Of a DNA stretch of 64,000 bases, positions 8,478 through 17,273 are shown piece by piece (positions within the stretch are counted from its first letter, which is position 1; the number at the start of each line of letters is the position of its first letter). The notes under the pieces were generated by a model. That model was not told where the DNA came from. It was given only the letters and a program-made list of their open reading frames with translations, and did no database searches. Source of the stretch: Flavobacterium johnsoniae (GTDB lineage Bacteria; Bacteroidota; Bacteroidia; Flavobacteriales; Flavobacteriaceae); the NCBI RefSeq assembly GCF_001879205.1, contig NZ_MLFK01000009.1, positions 310,001 through 374,000 of the forward strand, given 5' to 3'. Both the position numbers and the translations under genes were made by a program.

Positions 8478-9032
8478 TCATTCAGTTAAATTACCGATTA
8501 GTTTCAAAGCAAAAATCGTTAATACCAGTCCAAAAAATAATCCCATAAATATTGGCAAATAAATATGGCTGTTGATTTTATTTATCAGGCAGGATCTTTT
8601 TGGATTGTTCTTATCGTAATAGACGGTTATTTTTCTTTCTGTTTGGATTTCTTTTTCTTTTTCAGTCTGAATGAATTGATTGCTTTTTAAAAATATTTCA
8701 TCGATTTTTGGAAATTGACCCAGACTTTTATACTCTTTTTCAAACAGATAATCACTGGCGTAGGTTTGATTTGATTCATATTCCACCTCGTCTACAACAT
8801 AGTTGTATGTCTTTTTTAACCTAAAGCGGTAATCCTCAGAAAATGACATGTATTTTATTTCAGCGTTTTTAACCTCTCCAATACAATATTTCCATCTCGT
8901 GCTTTCTTCCATTCTATGCAGCCCGATGATTCCGGAAATAAACAGCCAGTATGAATAATAAAGAAATAGGGGTAATAAAACACATATAAAAACAGTTGGA
9001 ATCACGCCATATTCCCAATTTTCAAAATTCAT
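8478..9032 (-). CDS. DUF3592-like membrane protein (184 aa)
   Basis: A membrane segment near residues 9-36 and another near 157-180 flank a soluble domain. That domain has the features of DUF3592 proteins: a GEVKNAEIKY strand near 52-61, a YNYVVDEVEYES strand and the late VYYDKNNPKRSCL motif, close to the family V-x-YdPxNP consensus. The function of DUF3592 is unknown. It is the first gene after leader R2 (start 113 bp from TATATTCG), so it heads the second module. Confidence 0.75.
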   Translation of the reverse strand: MNFENWEYGVIPTVFICVLLPLFLYYSYWLFISGIIGLHRMEESTRWKYCIGEVKNAEIKYMSFSEDYRFRLKKTYNYVVDEVEYESNQTYASDYLFEKEYKSLGQFPKIDEIFLKSNQFIQTEKEKEIQTERKITVYYDKNNPKRSCLINKINSHIYLPIFMGLFFGLVLTIFALKLIGNLTE

Positions 9033-9073
9033 CTTTTCATTTCTTTTTCGTTATCAATATCGCCGGCTAGTTT

Positions 9074-9198
9074 ATACCAGTCTTACAATGGCACCAGTAG
9101 GACTTTTATTTACTTTGCTTTGTGCGGTTGGCAAGTTTTTTAAGCGAATATAACAATATTCTACTAAATCTTTTAGTTGTGCGGCAATAGCAGTGAAT
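9074..9198 (-). promoter_or_regulatory. Shared leader/promoter R, copy 2
   Basis: Matches R1, R3 and R4. On the minus strand it has AAAAGATTTAGTA, TATATTCGCTTAAAAAA (TATATTCG at 9152-9145), CACAAAGC and GGTGCCATTGTAA. It precedes the DUF3592-like gene by 113 bp. Confidence 0.6.
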
Positions 9199-9620
9199 CA
9201 GTTGTTTTACATTTATCAAATCTGAATGCGCTAAAATTTTCGCTGGGAAGGTTTATGATTGCCGGTGCACCATAACGCGACACGTTCCTGGCGCGTTCAT
9301 CTTCTTTAAGCTCGTCATTTCCAAGTTCGCCAATTTCGAATTCCTTCTTTACGGGATTGTCCTTTTCGGGCGCTATGGTTTCAAAGTTGTCGCTTGCAGC
9401 CTCATCGCTCTTTTTAGTATCCAAATCCGTTTGAGACCCCTTAAGGGGTCATTCTCTATAAGGTCCTCTATGTCCTTCCCGGTTATGTCTTTGGGGCCGC
9501 TTTGGGGTTCCTTATAAGGGTGCTGCGGGTCATAGGTGCTGGGTGTTTTTGGCTGCGCGTTTTGGGTCTTTGGTTTGGTTTTTGGGAATTACGGTGGTAC
9601 TTGTGGTAATTTTTGGTTGT
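9173..9620 (-). pseudogene. Remnant of acidic A-family gene, copy A2
   Basis: The last 83 codons (9424-9173) are open and match the C-terminus of the intact copy: NPVKKEFEIGELGN and LKEDERARN. Upstream the homology continues in other frames (ITTSTTVIPK, then DITGKDIEDLIENDP), separated by frameshifts near CCCCTTAAGG (about 9440) and near 9560. The C-terminal tail after DERARN also diverges. It is a decayed copy between P3 and R2. Confidence 0.7.
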
Positions 9621-9648
9621 ATCTTTTTGGGTTTGATGTTATTTTTTT

Positions 9649-9729
9649 GGAGCTTTTTCCCGCTATCCGTTCCAATCTTTTGTGCCGAACACCGGCACAA
9701 AAGGATTTCCACTGCTATCGGGGCTAGGG
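9649..9729. repeat. Palindromic element P, copy 3
   Basis: Same orientation as the other copies, with core stem CTTTTGTGCCG, loop AACAC and CGGCACAAAAG. It lies 125 bp beyond the stop of the second duplicate gene. With that gene it forms a direct duplication of the block at 7027-8011. Confidence 0.92.
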
Positions 9730-9853
9730 AAGGACCATTCTAATGTTTTGCTGCAATCCAAAGTATAAAAGCCTGTCAGTTTAATTTTTATTCAATAACT
9801 TTCCTATAAGACAATTGCCCAGATCAGTTGTAATGGCTCTTACCTTCTGGAGA

Positions 9854-10633
9854 TTATGTCCATTGTGAAATTTGATATACAAAATCGTTTTCTTTGTCCC
9901 AAAACAAATATAATTCGGCTGTCCCGTTAGTAAAATCACTTTCAGAAACACTCCCAATAAAAATCATATTTTCATAATTTAGTTTTTCCGGTGCCTGGAT
10001 CCAATTCGGCCTGGCAAGTATGTTTTTTATAATTTCGCTTTTATCTTTTCCATCAAAATGAAATTCACTTATAACTTCTTCTTTTGTTGTTGTCAATCCG
10101 ATAAATGTTTCAGAATAAGTAAAGTCTGAATTTATATTGTTGAATTTTTCGAATTTCTTTTTGGTATAAAGATACTTTGTGATTTTTTCGAAATAATAGC
10201 CAGATTCCACTTTGTCAAAATTCGTGTTGGCAGAGTGCACTAATTCACAGCCTTTTGATAATGTGTCTGCAAATTCCTTATTGCCTTTCGGTGTTAAGTA
10301 GTAATCTAAATTCTCAATAAAATTACTTTCAATGATTTGGTAAGCTCTTTTTAATTCGCTGATAAATGGAAAATTCAAATTTGATAAATTGGAATATTTA
10401 TTATTTTTATATTTAAAGCGGATAACTCTGGGGTCAGGCCTACTATCATCGAAATAGTCTTCGATATAACTTCCAGTATCCCAGACTGAAATAAAATGAA
10501 ATGAATTATTGTTCAGAACAGGATGATTTTTAAAAGTAATAGACACCAGAGGTGTAAAAACATATTTTTCATTCGGACTCCTTAGCTCGAAAATATCATC
10601 TATTAATGGAAATGGCTTATTTTTGTATTTCAT
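9854..10633 (-). CDS. Unknown protein, duplicate 2 of 2 (259 aa)
   Basis: Near-identical paralogue of 7232-8011; the DNA of the last 450 bp and the 125 bp behind the stop is virtually unchanged, which indicates a recent duplication. Differences cluster in the N-terminal third, for example YKNKPFPLIDD against YENKPFPLIED. Similarity fades just upstream of the ATG. The gene follows the TonB-like gene (stop 10794) by 160 bp, so in this module the same gene is paired with a different upstream partner. Function unknown. Confidence 0.7.
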   Translation of the reverse strand: MKYKNKPFPLIDDIFELRSPNEKYVFTPLVSITFKNHPVLNNNSFHFISVWDTGSYIEDYFDDSRPDPRVIRFKYKNNKYSNLSNLNFPFISELKRAYQIIESNFIENLDYYLTPKGNKEFADTLSKGCELVHSANTNFDKVESGYYFEKITKYLYTKKKFEKFNNINSDFTYSETFIGLTTTKEEVISEFHFDGKDKSEIIKNILARPNWIQAPEKLNYENMIFIGSVSESDFTNGTAELYLFWDKENDFVYQISQWT

Positions 10634-10793
10634 ATTTTTAATTAAAAACTTGAATTCTGGATTTTTGTCGGTGTTTGCTAGTAAGGTTCTATCTCATGGC
10701 GAACTTGGGGAATAAAGATGCGGGATTTTTCAAAAACAAACCAGCTTTCCATTAAAAACTATTGTCCGAAACAGTTGTAGCTGTTGTAATAAG

Positions 10794-11789
10794 TTAATTT
10801 TCAATTGTAATGGTTAATGGAATATCAACTAAAAAATCAACTTTTATTCCTTTATTAATTGCTGGTTCTATTATATTTAGTTCATTTATGCTTTGCATTA
10901 TTTCCTGACAAAGTTTGGTGTTTTTGTGGGATACTTTAATGTTAATAATTTCTGCATTTTTATCTATAACAAACTTTAAAAAAACACGGTGCGCACCAGC
11001 AGTCAAACCGAAAGATTCGAAGTCTATATCATTGGAAATGTGTCCTGCGATGTTTCTTTTCAAACATTCTATTGATTTATCATTTTCAGTAGAGCATTTT
11101 TCTATAACAGGTGCTTGCTGCACATTATTAGACTGAAATAAATTTTTGCTGTCTATTTCCCGGACTATCAATTCTTTCTTGGGTATCAATTCTCCCCTGA
11201 GTTTTTTTTCTCCTTCATTTCTTTGATACCCCAGGATAATATGATACTCTTTTTTTTTCCTTTTAAGCTCGATGGAAACTTCTCTATCACCTTTCTCTTC
11301 ATAAAATGTATCACTGTATCCGGCAGTTATAGTACCATCCTCAAAATAATTATTGAAATGATACGGTTTCTCAGATACTATTTTTTTTATTTCATTTTTT
11401 TTAACCTGATAGAATTCTTTAGCAGTTTTAACATTTGAAAAATGATGGTAGTTCCAGACAATGAGTAAATTCTGGTAATAGTTATCATTTTCTATAAAGC
11501 TGCTTGCAGTTGATAATTGAATTTTTACGCTATCAGCCAAAGTGTTCCCTAATGTTTTTACATCTAAATAACCGGAAAATGTTTTAATAATTTTCTTGTT
11601 TTGCCATACAGTTCTATTTGTACTTTCTTCTATGAAGCCATATTTTTTAATTGAGCAGTAAATACTATCCCTGCTTGATTCTAATGGCAGATTAAAAAAT
11701 AATTTGCTGATGTCTTTTTGGGCATATGAATTTAACAGGCTCAAAAAAAATAGTAGAATAATGAATAAATTTCTGTTTTGTGATTTCAT
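10794..11789 (-). CDS. Secreted protein with TonB C-terminal-like domain (331 aa)
   Basis: The N-terminus (MKSQNRNLFIILLFFLSLLN, then SYAQ) is a signal peptide or single anchor. The middle is not recognised. The last 90 residues (VFLKFVIDKNAEIINIKVSH to VDFLVDIPLTITIEN) fit the TonB C-terminal fold seen in many Bacteroidota energy-transducer-like proteins. Unlike true TonB it lacks a Pro-rich spacer. It is the first gene after leader R3 (start 95 bp from TATATTCG). Its role may be interaction with outer-membrane receptors, or the fold may be reused for something else. Confidence 0.65.
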   Translation of the reverse strand: MKSQNRNLFIILLFFLSLLNSYAQKDISKLFFNLPLESSRDSIYCSIKKYGFIEESTNRTVWQNKKIIKTFSGYLDVKTLGNTLADSVKIQLSTASSFIENDNYYQNLLIVWNYHHFSNVKTAKEFYQVKKNEIKKIVSEKPYHFNNYFEDGTITAGYSDTFYEEKGDREVSIELKRKKKEYHIILGYQRNEGEKKLRGELIPKKELIVREIDSKNLFQSNNVQQAPVIEKCSTENDKSIECLKRNIAGHISNDIDFESFGLTAGAHRVFLKFVIDKNAEIINIKVSHKNTKLCQEIMQSINELNIIEPAINKGIKVDFLVDIPLTITIEN

Positions 11790-11819
11790 TTTTTAGTAAT
11801 TGACTAAACTTGTTTATTG

Positions 11820-11912
11820 GAGCCACAAAATGGCACCAATGTAGCTTTTTTTAGCAGGCTTTGTGCAGTTATAAGCTTTTTAGCGAATATAAGAATAATA
11901 TTAAATCTTTTT
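11820..11912 (-). promoter_or_regulatory. Shared leader/promoter R, copy 3
   Basis: On the minus strand it has AAAAAGATTTAATATTATTCT, TATATTCGCTAAAAAG (TATATTCG at 11891-11884), CACAAAGCC and GGTGCCATTTTGTGG. It precedes the TonB-like gene by 95 bp. The upstream edge is shorter than in R1, R2 and R4. Confidence 0.6.
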
Positions 11913-11989
11913 GATTTAATGATAAGAATGGAGTTTGCTTACAGCATCATTGTTTTGCTGCTGATCGAAATGTGCCCAATAGCTATTGA

Positions 11990-12247
11990 TCATTGTGGGA
12001 TCTCCTTTTCAGGCGCTATGGCCTCAAAGGTGTCGCTTTGAGCCTCATCGTTTTTTTGGGTATTCCTATCCGTTTGAGACCCCTTTGAAGGGTCATTCTC
12101 TATAAGGTCCTTTTCTGTGTCCTTGCAGGTTATGTCTTTGGGGCCACTTTGGGGTTCCTTATAAGGGTTCTGCGGGTTATAGGGGCTGGGTGTTTTTGGC
12201 TGTGGTTTTTGGGGCTTTGATCGGGTTTTGGGAATTACGGTCTTCAT
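11990..12247 (-). pseudogene. Remnant of acidic A-family gene, copy A3
   Basis: An 85-codon frame starts MKTVIPKTRSKPQ, runs through DITCKDTEKDLIENDPSKG and breaks off at APEKEIPQ, where the intact copy continues with the EFEIGELGN tail. It therefore has lost its C-terminal third. It has an ATG that copies A1 and A2 lack, so a truncated peptide could be made, but decay is the simpler reading. It lies between P4 and R3. Confidence 0.6.
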
Positions 12248-12425
12248 GATCGTAATTTTTGGTTGTATGGGGATTTTTTGTTTTGTTTTTTGATTGGATT
12301 ATTGCTGTTTTTTTTTAAAGGGATTGCCCGGGGCGGGTTGGGCTGTATTGCGTTGCTTGTCCGGGGTTGTACTTATACTTTGTTTGTACTTTGTACTTAG
12401 TGAATTGTATATAGTTTTATTTTTT

Positions 12426-12506
12426 GGAGCTTTTTCCCGCTATCCATTCCAATCTTTTGTGCCGAACACCGGCACAAAAGGATTTCCACTGCTATCGGGG
12501 CTAGGG
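12426..12506. repeat. Palindromic element P, copy 4
   Basis: Core stem CTTTTGTGCCG, loop AACAC, CGGCACAAAAG; outer arms GCTATCC and CTATCGGGG as in other copies, with CCATTCC replacing CCGTTCC. It is 190 bp beyond the stop of the STAND NTPase gene. A minus-strand 62-aa frame through it is a shadow. Confidence 0.92.
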
Positions 12507-12695
12507 AAGTTGAATCCGTTTTACTGGTTTGAAAGATATGGTTTAAATCAAATAAGAACCCACTGCAAGAAGTAGCATTATTCATTTCGTTTTAGGTGCT
12601 TTTAGTGGCAGTGCTTGTCCAAAAATGTCCTGAAATGCATATACTGAATAATTTGTTTCTTTATTCTGTTGTTTCTGTATTTTTTATACCATAAT

Positions 12696-15638
12696 TCAAT
12701 GCTCATGCATTTTTAGTATATCGTCGATGTCACTTTCAAGCATTTTGTATATCCAGCCTCTCAAAATGCAGTTTTCCTGAAGTTTTGAAGCGCTTATTCC
12801 CTCGAAGACCTGGGCATTATATCGATATGACTCTTGGGCCTTCAGGATCAGTTCCATTGAGAAATGCCGCAGGCATATGATTCCTTGTTTGGTAAATGCC
12901 TTTTCTTTCTCTTCGAAACCTTTGAAATAAATACCGAAATCACCCGTCTGCGAGCGGCGGTAGCCAAAACTGCCCCACTGCAGGATGTCATCGTCCTTGA
13001 GGTACACAATGTACTCGTGCGGCATGGTATTGTAGAATTCAAAAGAATCTTTTAAAGTCGGGAAGTTGTATTCCACAAATTCCTTGTAACAGGATTCCAG
13101 ATACTTGAAAAAGCTGGTAGTATATTCCTTGGCCTGACTTTCGCTGAATTGGACTGTCCGCATGCGGTTGGAATTCTGCAGTCTGCTCTGTTGGTACATT
13201 TCTTTTGTTTCCTTTAGGGAAATATCGGCCAGCGGAAGATAGTGCCCATCAATCTGACGGTATCCTTTTTCAATCAGCATATCCACTATCTTTGAGAGTC
13301 CCTCAAATGGTGGGACATTCCCTTTTGTTGTGAATTCAGGAATCGGAAGATTTTCCGTTATAGTGCGTTCAATAATCTCTGCCAATTCCTCCCGTGTAAT
13401 ATTTTTATATTTATAATGCTCTCTGATCTTAAACAGATTTATTCTGTTTTTCAAATCCAAAAGGTCAATCGGGTAAATCTGCTCATATCGGGGCATGTAA
13501 TAATCTTCAATTTTGTAGTCGTAGTTCAATTTTTCATGGTAGTTATACACTATGGCTGCAAGTTGGTCAAAAAGAAGGGTATCTGTGCTGAAAGTGGGGA
13601 TGGACTCCTTGCCAATTATTTCTCTGAGCTGGCTAAAAATGGACTTCTTCACTATCTTATCATGGTCTTCTGCCAATAGGGAGATATTGCTTGTAGAATA
13701 GGATTTGGCACCTGTCTGTAAAAATGGATTGCTTTTATACGGAGCATCGAACGGCTTGCGGAGATCAAGATATACCACATTAGCATTACGCTTTTCCGCC
13801 AGGGGAAATAAGGCATAGCCATCTCCGTTAATGAGATCTTCGGGTAGGATAATACCGATTTCGCCTGCTGTATGGGGCGCGAACTTATCTTTGAAAGTGG
13901 AAAAATTTTCATCAAGATAAGAATTATAGGCGGCAACGTATGAAAGGCATTTATCTCTCTTAAAGGAAACCAGTGTACTTTTATGAGAGTGGGAAGCATT
14001 TTCAACATAAAAGTCAATTGCGCTTTTGCCAATGTGGTTTTGATAGAAATAGTTGAGGAGATCATAAAAATCGTCATTGCTTTTTTTATCCAATTTATGA
14101 ATCAGGAAGCAGATAATGTAATCGCGGATTTTTGAGTAGTAGAATGAAACATTGTAGAATTCCTCTTTGTTGGATCTGATTAGGATATTTCGGGTGAAAA
14201 GATCTTCCGGTATTTTCTGGTCTAGAGAATAGTTTAATCCTTCAATGATATGGTTCACATCGATGCCGTCATTTATATGAATTTCCGTATGGGAATATGT
14301 ATAATTCATCAATAGGTTTCCTATGGCCGAAAGTGTTCTTGTTCCAGCCTCATAACCTATCTCAGTTTCTTCAAGGGTTTGTTTTAAATATTTTGCGATA
14401 AGTTCTTTGTCGCTGACCTTTCGTGGAATCTGTTTTCCAGTGTAGACTTCGCAGAATATCTTTAAAAAGAATCCGTTCTTAAGTTCAGGAAGTAGTTCAT
14501 CCGAAATTTCACCTTTGAAACCGAATTCTTTCTGATACAGGGGAAGAATTGCGGTTAATTCCTCATCGGAGAATTCAGTTAAGTGATAGCCCGGATTTTC
14601 CAAACTGCTGTTATAATTGTGGAAGCTGTCTACCTCCTCATACAGCTTTGTAGGCTTATTTTTGATTTTCAGAACGGTGTTCCAGATATTGGATTTGCAG
14701 CTGACAATAATTTTTATTTTATCAGCCTTTTTTGCAATTAGAGCCATTTCGCTTAATTCCTGGGCTATGTTAGGATTGGTGCTCTCATCAACAGCATCGA
14801 TGAATATGAAAACGGTCTTGTCTGCATAACGGCCCAATTCATCAAGTTTTTTCAGCGCAACATCTTTTTCGGTCTTGCTGGAAAAAGTAATGTTGAGATC
14901 CTGCGCAATGCATTCGCAGGGAGAAGTGATGATGGCGCAGTTATAGAAGAATACGAAGGAGTCTTCCAGTTTTTGTAGGGCTAGGGAGCACATCGTATTG
15001 GTTTTGCCCACTCCCGCATCGCCCACCAGACCAAAGACGGAATCACCGGAAGCCGCAAAGGCTTCGAATGAGTCTGTCAGCGCTTTTCGCTGAACGTACA
15101 ATTTTTTTATAAATTTCGCATAGTGACTGTTGGAATCGCCAATGATCATGCCCATGCGGTCATTGACATTTGATTCGCAGAAGATCCTTAGGTTTTCAGG
15201 AGACATCGCAATGAAGTTCTTCAGAGCCTCATATCTAAGCTTTAATTCTTCATCTGTAGACAAGGTATATCCATTTTTATAAAAGGCAGATTTTTCTGAA
15301 ATGGTTCCGGATAATTCTTCTTTTGTAATGGAGTCAAATATTTTAGTCGAAATCCCGTTTGAAACTATGGTGAAAGGAGCTATTTCATCCAGCAGTCTTG
15401 CATAGGAAATTCCCTGATCCCTATCTGCATCCGTAAGCTTTTTTGACTCAGCTTTTACTTCAATGACAAAAAGATTCCTGCCATGTCTTTTGATTAGCAT
15501 ATCAGATCTGCCTGTTGCATGCTTATTTCTTCCAAGACGTATGGTGAAGGAATCTTCAAAGGATATTTCTGAAGAATCGATTCCTAAATCTTTTAGATAG
15601 GGCAATAGAATTTTGCCAGTAATGTCAAATTCGCTCAT
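12696..15638 (-). CDS. STAND-type NTPase with N-terminal HsdR/PD-(D/E)XK-like nuclease domain
   Basis: A 980-residue protein. Residues 1-105 resemble the type I restriction enzyme R N-terminal nuclease domain, with D46 (GRSDML) and E60-V-K62 as the D...ExK centre. A P-loop follows at 206-213 (GDAGVGKT), with a Walker B at 278-286 (FIFIDAVDE) and a sensor-like IIVSCKSN at 310-317. The remaining 600 residues are helical and unrecognised, as expected for a sensor. The layout effector-STAND-sensor is that of Avs-like antiphage proteins that recognise phage components. It is one of two genes in the fourth module and has a 380-bp AT-rich region upstream, which may hold its own promoter. Confidence 0.75.
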   Translation of the reverse strand: MSEFDITGKILLPYLKDLGIDSSEISFEDSFTIRLGRNKHATGRSDMLIKRHGRNLFVIEVKAESKKLTDADRDQGISYARLLDEIAPFTIVSNGISTKIFDSITKEELSGTISEKSAFYKNGYTLSTDEELKLRYEALKNFIAMSPENLRIFCESNVNDRMGMIIGDSNSHYAKFIKKLYVQRKALTDSFEAFAASGDSVFGLVGDAGVGKTNTMCSLALQKLEDSFVFFYNCAIITSPCECIAQDLNITFSSKTEKDVALKKLDELGRYADKTVFIFIDAVDESTNPNIAQELSEMALIAKKADKIKIIVSCKSNIWNTVLKIKNKPTKLYEEVDSFHNYNSSLENPGYHLTEFSDEELTAILPLYQKEFGFKGEISDELLPELKNGFFLKIFCEVYTGKQIPRKVSDKELIAKYLKQTLEETEIGYEAGTRTLSAIGNLLMNYTYSHTEIHINDGIDVNHIIEGLNYSLDQKIPEDLFTRNILIRSNKEEFYNVSFYYSKIRDYIICFLIHKLDKKSNDDFYDLLNYFYQNHIGKSAIDFYVENASHSHKSTLVSFKRDKCLSYVAAYNSYLDENFSTFKDKFAPHTAGEIGIILPEDLINGDGYALFPLAEKRNANVVYLDLRKPFDAPYKSNPFLQTGAKSYSTSNISLLAEDHDKIVKKSIFSQLREIIGKESIPTFSTDTLLFDQLAAIVYNYHEKLNYDYKIEDYYMPRYEQIYPIDLLDLKNRINLFKIREHYKYKNITREELAEIIERTITENLPIPEFTTKGNVPPFEGLSKIVDMLIEKGYRQIDGHYLPLADISLKETKEMYQQSRLQNSNRMRTVQFSESQAKEYTTSFFKYLESCYKEFVEYNFPTLKDSFEFYNTMPHEYIVYLKDDDILQWGSFGYRRSQTGDFGIYFKGFEEKEKAFTKQGIICLRHFSMELILKAQESYRYNAQVFEGISASKLQENCILRGWIYKMLESDIDDILKMHEH

Positions 15639-16018
15639 AAGTACTTAAATCTATTTAATTCTCTGTCGATTAGATAATCCGCCTTTTAATTCCGCTTTCT
15701 TGGTAACAAAGTATGATGAATTACTTAATAACTCTAGAGGGTTGCTGTTTTAAAACTGTAATATTTGTTTCTAGAAATATGTAAATAATAAGTAATTCTT
15801 CAAATTTTACAGTATAGATACTCTAACCTTATGTACTATAGCCTTATAAAAATCACTATCTTTCTTAAATACCAGAAGCAAACATTCCTCCACATTGCTC
15901 TAATAAATCACATTTGTTGCATTCCTCAAAGTAAATGTTTTTCCAGTCGGAAATGGATTTCCGTGAATATTTCCAAAGATTTAGAGGTAATATGCAGAGT
16001 TTGGCGCTATTTTATTTA
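15639..16018. other. AT-rich intergenic stretch
   Basis: No supported gene, repeat or hairpin. A 75-aa plus-strand frame (15831-16058) overlaps the stop of the next gene and has no family features. The region may contain the promoter of the STAND gene. Confidence 0.5.
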
Positions 16019-17227
16019 TTATATTTTAGGAAAGTGGAAAAGCATTACTTCAACTTGAATTTTCTTGTCGCCATCGTCAGGTAAAGTAAATTCGTAATTA
16101 ATTGAATGTTCATATGTGTCATTGATATGTTTGCTGTAATTTGCGTGATTACTAATTTCTGTTTTTATTGTACTTACAATGCTTGTCATTTCTTTTTGGT
16201 CAACAAAAAATATTAACGCTGTTTTAGTGTCTCGATGTGTTAAGTAGCTTAATAATTGGTCGATGCCTTCAGCTAATTTTTTTTGTCCTTTCCAAAACTT
16301 GCATTCAGCAACAAAGAGATTAGTTCCGTCTTTTGCATACTTTAGAAGAATGTCTGTCTTCCCTTTTTTATTGAACGCTTCGCCGATGCCGGTTGCTGAT
16401 TCATATCTTGTTTCAAGAAACAACAAGAAAATATCTCTTAAATCTTCTTCATGCTTATCCTTGTAAATTGAAGGTTTTCGTTCAATTGCTTTTCCGACAT
16501 TATACAAAACTTCTCTAATGTCAGTGTAGACTTCTTCTTGAAGTATTGGAACTTTTTCTTTTGCTACTGTTCTACTTGTTTCTGTTGCCGGAGTTGGAAT
16601 TGCTTTCTTTGTAATAGTTGGCGGGACTAAATATTCTGTAGATTTTGGATTAACTTTCAGTCCGATTTTTTCGAAAAAATCAAACTTTTTTGACACAACT
16701 CCTTTTCGGTTTTCTAAGGCTTGCTGAATTAAAGTTTCAAGTCTGTCATTCCACGGTTTAGTTTCATCGTGTATTGTGGGTAAGTTTGTACTTACAGTGC
16801 TGATAATTTCGTTAACTTCTGAAAAATAAGAGTTCTCGTCAAACTGAGTCAGCGTGATTGTTGCCTTGATATTAGTATTGCCAATGACAACATTATCCTC
16901 AAGATAAACAATCGTGGATCGCGAAGGCATGCAGTAAAATAACTTATGGTTTCCCTCAAATGGAATGGTTACAATAATCTCAAGAACACCCTGGTTAATC
17001 AATTGTCCCCAGTGGTTGTACATTTCTTTGGTTGTTTCTTTTGGCTGTGAAGGTTCGGGTCGCCCTATAACAATAGGATAAATAGTAAATTCAGATTTTA
17101 GCCTTTCAGCGAGTTCGGGAATATTCGTACTATCGGTTATTTCCAATTTATCAATTCGCTCGAAAAGTGATTTTCTGTATTGGCCTACAAAATCACCTAA
17201 ATGATATTTTCTGAATAATTCGCTCAT
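16019..17227 (-). CDS. PD-(D/E)XK nuclease-like protein (402 aa), candidate defence gene
   Basis: The N-terminal 200 residues are not recognised. The C-terminal domain has the restriction-endonuclease-like pattern: an acidic helix near 260 (EEDLRDIF), D292 (GKTDILL), then E308-C-K310 (VAECKFW) and a following helix, which together give the E...D...ExK centre. The middle (200-235) is a Pro/Thr/Lys linker. The gene sits 114 bp behind leader R4 and upstream of the STAND NTPase gene, so it may be part of the same defence unit. DNA cleavage is predicted from motif only. Confidence 0.65.
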   Translation of the reverse strand: MSELFRKYHLGDFVGQYRKSLFERIDKLEITDSTNIPELAERLKSEFTIYPIVIGRPEPSQPKETTKEMYNHWGQLINQGVLEIIVTIPFEGNHKLFYCMPSRSTIVYLEDNVVIGNTNIKATITLTQFDENSYFSEVNEIISTVSTNLPTIHDETKPWNDRLETLIQQALENRKGVVSKKFDFFEKIGLKVNPKSTEYLVPPTITKKAIPTPATETSRTVAKEKVPILQEEVYTDIREVLYNVGKAIERKPSIYKDKHEEDLRDIFLLFLETRYESATGIGEAFNKKGKTDILLKYAKDGTNLFVAECKFWKGQKKLAEGIDQLLSYLTHRDTKTALIFFVDQKEMTSIVSTIKTEISNHANYSKHINDTYEHSINYEFTLPDDGDKKIQVEVMLFHFPKI

Positions 17228-17273
17228 TGTTTCCTATTTGTTATTTGTCTTTATACAATCACTGCTTATTAAA

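Noticed and set aside
9530..9712. Minus-strand 60-aa frame through palindrome P3 (and a similar one, 12397-12585, through P4)
   Set aside because: The shared CRCSAQKIG peptide simply reflects the repeated palindrome DNA; no common start, and the frames end in unrelated sequence.
3479..12506. P elements as a CRISPR array
   Set aside because: Copies are kilobases apart with genes between; there are no short regularly spaced units and no cas genes.
3479..12506. P elements as integron attC sites
   Set aside because: The fold is similar but the RYYYAAC and GTTRRRY core sites were not found and no integron integrase is visible. Kept only as an analogy.
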